Positions 62,209 to 64,000 of a stretch of 64,000 bases of DNA are shown in pieces. This stretch comes from Nostoc sp. C052 (GTDB lineage Bacteria; Cyanobacteriota; Cyanobacteriia; Cyanobacteriales; Nostocaceae), in NCBI RefSeq assembly GCF_013393905.1, contig NZ_CP040272.1, positions 3,162,001-3,226,000 of the forward strand, read 5' to 3'. Every line of letters starts with the position of its first letter. The stretch's first letter is position 1. Both the position numbers and the translations under genes were made by a program. The notes under the pieces were generated by a model. The model did no database searches, was not told the DNA's origin, and saw only the letters and a program-made list of their open reading frames with translations.

Positions 62209-63384
62209 ATGTCTAAACAGCTGGGTCAAAAAATCGCACCCACACCTATATCGAATGATATCAATGTGGTGGATTTGATCGATCAATACTTCACCGCTTA
62301 CAACTCAGCGCGGTTACGGGAAATCTGTCAACTACTGAGTCGCGATGTGCTAACGGAAGGTGTTACGGTGGGAGTTAGCCTTTCCGGTGCGATGACGCCA
62401 GCAGGATTTGGGGTTTCAGCGCTTGCACCCTTAATTCGCAACGGCTTTATTGACTGGATGATTAGTACTGGTGCAAATCTTTACCACGATATGCACTACG
62501 GATTAGGTTTTGAACTTTTTGCTGGTAATCCATTTTTGGATGATGTGAAACTGCGCCAAGAAGGCACTATTCGCATTTACGACATTATCTTTGGTTACGA
62601 TGTGCTGCTAGAAACTGATGCGTTTATCCGCAAAATTCTCCAAGGAGAAGCATTTCAAAAGCGGATGGGAACGGCTGAGTTTCACCATTTACTAGGTAAA
62701 TATGTCCGAGAAGTCGAAAAGCAATTGGGTGTGCAACATTCTTGTTTGTTAGCTACAGCTTATGAATACGGCGTACCGATTTATACGTCTTCTCCAGGAG
62801 ATAGCTCAATTGGGATGAATGTGGCAGCTCTAGCATTGGAAGGTTCGCAGTTAGTGATAGATCCATCAATTGACGTAAATGAGACAGCAGCGATCGCATA
62901 TAATGCCCGTGAATCAGGAGGTAAAAGTGCAGCTGTAATTCTCGGCGGCGGTAGTCCTAAGAACTTTTTACTACAAACTCAACCGCAACTTCACGAGGTT
63001 TTAGGACTAGAAGAAAGAGGACACGATTACTTTGTGCAGTTTACCGATGCGCGTCCAGATACAGGCGGTTTATCTGGGGCAACCCCATCGGAAGCTGTCA
63101 GTTGGGGTAAGATTGACCCAGATGAGTTACCTAACACAATCGTTTGTTATACCGATAGCACGATCGCTTTACCACTAGTAACAGCGTATGTGTTGAATAA
63201 ATGCCAACCTCGTCCCCTGAAGCGTATTTACGACAGGCGAGAAGCTATTTTAGATAAACTGCAAAAAGACTATCTAGCAGCCAAAACCCAACCATCAGAT
63301 CGGATTCCAGCAGTAGTTGCTGAAAGTGCTTCACAGCAAACAGCGACTTATCCCTGTGGTCGGCTGATTCCCAATACTCACTAG
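62209..63384 (+). CDS. Deoxyhypusine synthase-like protein
   Basis: The 391-residue product has the deoxyhypusine synthase fold. The active-site lysine lies in LSGATPSEAVSWGKI, matching the SGARPDEAVSWGKI of eukaryotic enzymes. An NAD-binding segment STGANLYHDMHYGLGFEL and an acidic region near PGDSSIGMNV are also conserved. Bacteria lack hypusine-modified eIF5A, and such homologues are thought to act as homospermidine synthases. ATG 62209 is preferred, as the first 12 residues from 62173 are not family-like. Confidence 0.85.
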   Translation: MSKQLGQKIAPTPISNDINVVDLIDQYFTAYNSARLREICQLLSRDVLTEGVTVGVSLSGAMTPAGFGVSALAPLIRNGFIDWMISTGANLYHDMHYGLGFELFAGNPFLDDVKLRQEGTIRIYDIIFGYDVLLETDAFIRKILQGEAFQKRMGTAEFHHLLGKYVREVEKQLGVQHSCLLATAYEYGVPIYTSSPGDSSIGMNVAALALEGSQLVIDPSIDVNETAAIAYNARESGGKSAAVILGGGSPKNFLLQTQPQLHEVLGLEERGHDYFVQFTDARPDTGGLSGATPSEAVSWGKIDPDELPNTIVCYTDSTIALPLVTAYVLNKCQPRPLKRIYDRREAILDKLQKDYLAAKTQPSDRIPAVVAESASQQTATYPCGRLIPNTH

Positions 63385-63496
63385 GAAAGAGGCAGGGGGC
63401 AGGGAAGAAGCAAGGGAGCAGGGAGCAGGGAGTAAGGGAGAAGAGTTTTCCCCTCCACACCCCGCCCCTCTGCCTCTTTTCAATGCCCAATGCTTC

Positions 63497-64000
63497 TCAT
63501 GCCTTGCGTCCAATTAATAAATAAGTTGTCATCTTCTCTTTGCCTTTAACTTTGATTTCACCCCGTTTTTCAAATAAAAATTCATTACACAAGGATTTAT
63601 AAATATCTTCTGTTACCTGGATTTTACCAGCAATACCTTGGGATTCCATACAGCTAGCGATGCTTAGTGTGTCTCTCCAGAGATCGCAAGTAGACGACTC
63701 GTTTAGATCGATTTCTTCTGCCACTACGGAACTGCTATGGATGCCGATACGGATGCTGAAGTTTTGGTTATTCTCAGTATTGAAAAGAGCGATCGCAGTT
63801 TGCATATCCAGTGCCATAATAGCGATCGCTTTAGCACAATCTTGGTGGGGTGTGTGCAAGCCGCCAACTACCATATAAGCATCGTTAATAGTCTTGATTC
63901 TCTCTAAACCATGTTTTTCGGTGAGGCAATCGAAAGCTGAGAAAATTGGGTTGAGTAAGTTAACTAGTTGAATTGCACTCATAGAAGCAGCAATTTCGCT
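63497..64000 (-). CDS. Class III adenylate/guanylate cyclase-like domain, degenerate, cut by window edge
   Basis: The minus-strand frame runs past the window end, so only the C-terminal 167 residues are seen. The fold is clear: SAIQLVNLLNPIFSAFDCLT, HGLERIKTINDAYMVVGGLH and FSIRIGIHSSSVVAEEID. In the catalytic loop, where the family has WGDTVNVASRMES, this protein has WRDTLSIASCMES. The transition-state Asn is Ser and the Arg is Cys, so cyclase activity is unlikely. Each change is one base from the usual codon. It may serve as a regulatory pseudo-cyclase. Confidence 0.85.
   Translation of the reverse strand, partial: SEIAASMSAIQLVNLLNPIFSAFDCLTEKHGLERIKTINDAYMVVGGLHTPHQDCAKAIAIMALDMQTAIALFNTENNQNFSIRIGIHSSSVVAEEIDLNESSTCDLWRDTLSIASCMESQGIAGKIQVTEDIYKSLCNEFLFEKRGEIKVKGKEKMTTYLLIGRKA

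Noticed and set aside
1..64000. tRNA or rRNA genes
   Set aside because: No cloverleaf with conserved GTTCRA loop and no rRNA segments were recognised; a tRNA search program was not available, so a missed tRNA cannot be excluded.

Overview
The window comes from a filamentous, probably heterocyst-forming cyanobacterium of the Nostoc/Anabaena type. The evidence is the dense HIP1 palindrome GCGATCGC throughout, complete photosynthesis genes (psbEFLJ, psaI, ycf48, rubA, ndhCKJ), a DevBCA-type exporter, a Tic20 homologue, and the heptamer and MITE-like repeats that litter Nostoc genomes. The genus is inferred; no species assignment is claimed.

Layout. (1) 1-15.65 kb is a one-directional organosulfur-type island: the end of a FAD oxidoreductase with its 2x[4Fe-4S] ferredoxin, five sulfonate/nitrate-type lipoprotein solute-binding proteins plus the remnant of a sixth, two near-duplicate amidohydrolases, a SfnB/DszC-like flavin monooxygenase, a methyltransferase and a TauD-type dioxygenase. 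No ABC permease or ATPase is present in this stretch. (2) 15.8-18.4 kb is an insertion-sequence graveyard: a gutted IS701-type transposase, a small cyanobacterial gene broken at a homopolymer, a transposase fragment and an apparently intact IS1-type element. (3) 18.6-24.6 kb is core photosynthesis: a glutathione transferase, then ndhCKJ on the minus strand, rubA-ycf48-psbEFLJ on the plus strand and psaI on the minus strand. (4) 24.8-36.4 kb holds an ISAs1-type element, a 1032-residue repeat-bearing protein of unknown function, then housekeeping genes (Tic20, FAH-family hydrolase, rpsF, a coiled-coil protein, a STAS protein, DedA, argG). (5) 36.9-48 kb is rich in exported and phosphorus-related proteins: a PEP-CTERM protein, a PhoA-type alkaline phosphatase, a short signal-peptide protein, a cation diffusion facilitator, a PhoX-type phosphatase and a phytase-like esterase, with a glycosyltransferase and a DUF155 protein. 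(6) 48.5-55.3 kb has a DEAD-box helicase, an IF-3 paralogue, a TetR regulator divergent from devBCA, and a molbindin. (7) 56-64 kb has a HesA/MoeB-type adenylyltransferase, an exported Mo-oxidoreductase-like protein, a PEP-CTERM-like protein, a large DUF4347/DUF4114 protein between inverted repeat elements, a deoxyhypusine-synthase-like enzyme, and the 3' part of a class III cyclase-like gene that has lost its transition-state residues.

How parts fit together. The first island reads as scavenging of organic sulfur: binding proteins capture the compounds and the monooxygenase, dioxygenase and hydrolases break them down, with transport membrane parts presumably encoded elsewhere. The phosphatases and phytase-like protein suggest scavenging of organic phosphorus. 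The main structural surprises are two adjacent MITEs each with a perfect 11-bp target duplication, a 15-unit 21-bp minisatellite, a solute-binding-protein fossil, an IF-3 paralogue with a possible AUU start, and the degenerate cyclase. All assignments come from reading translations by eye; no database search was run.
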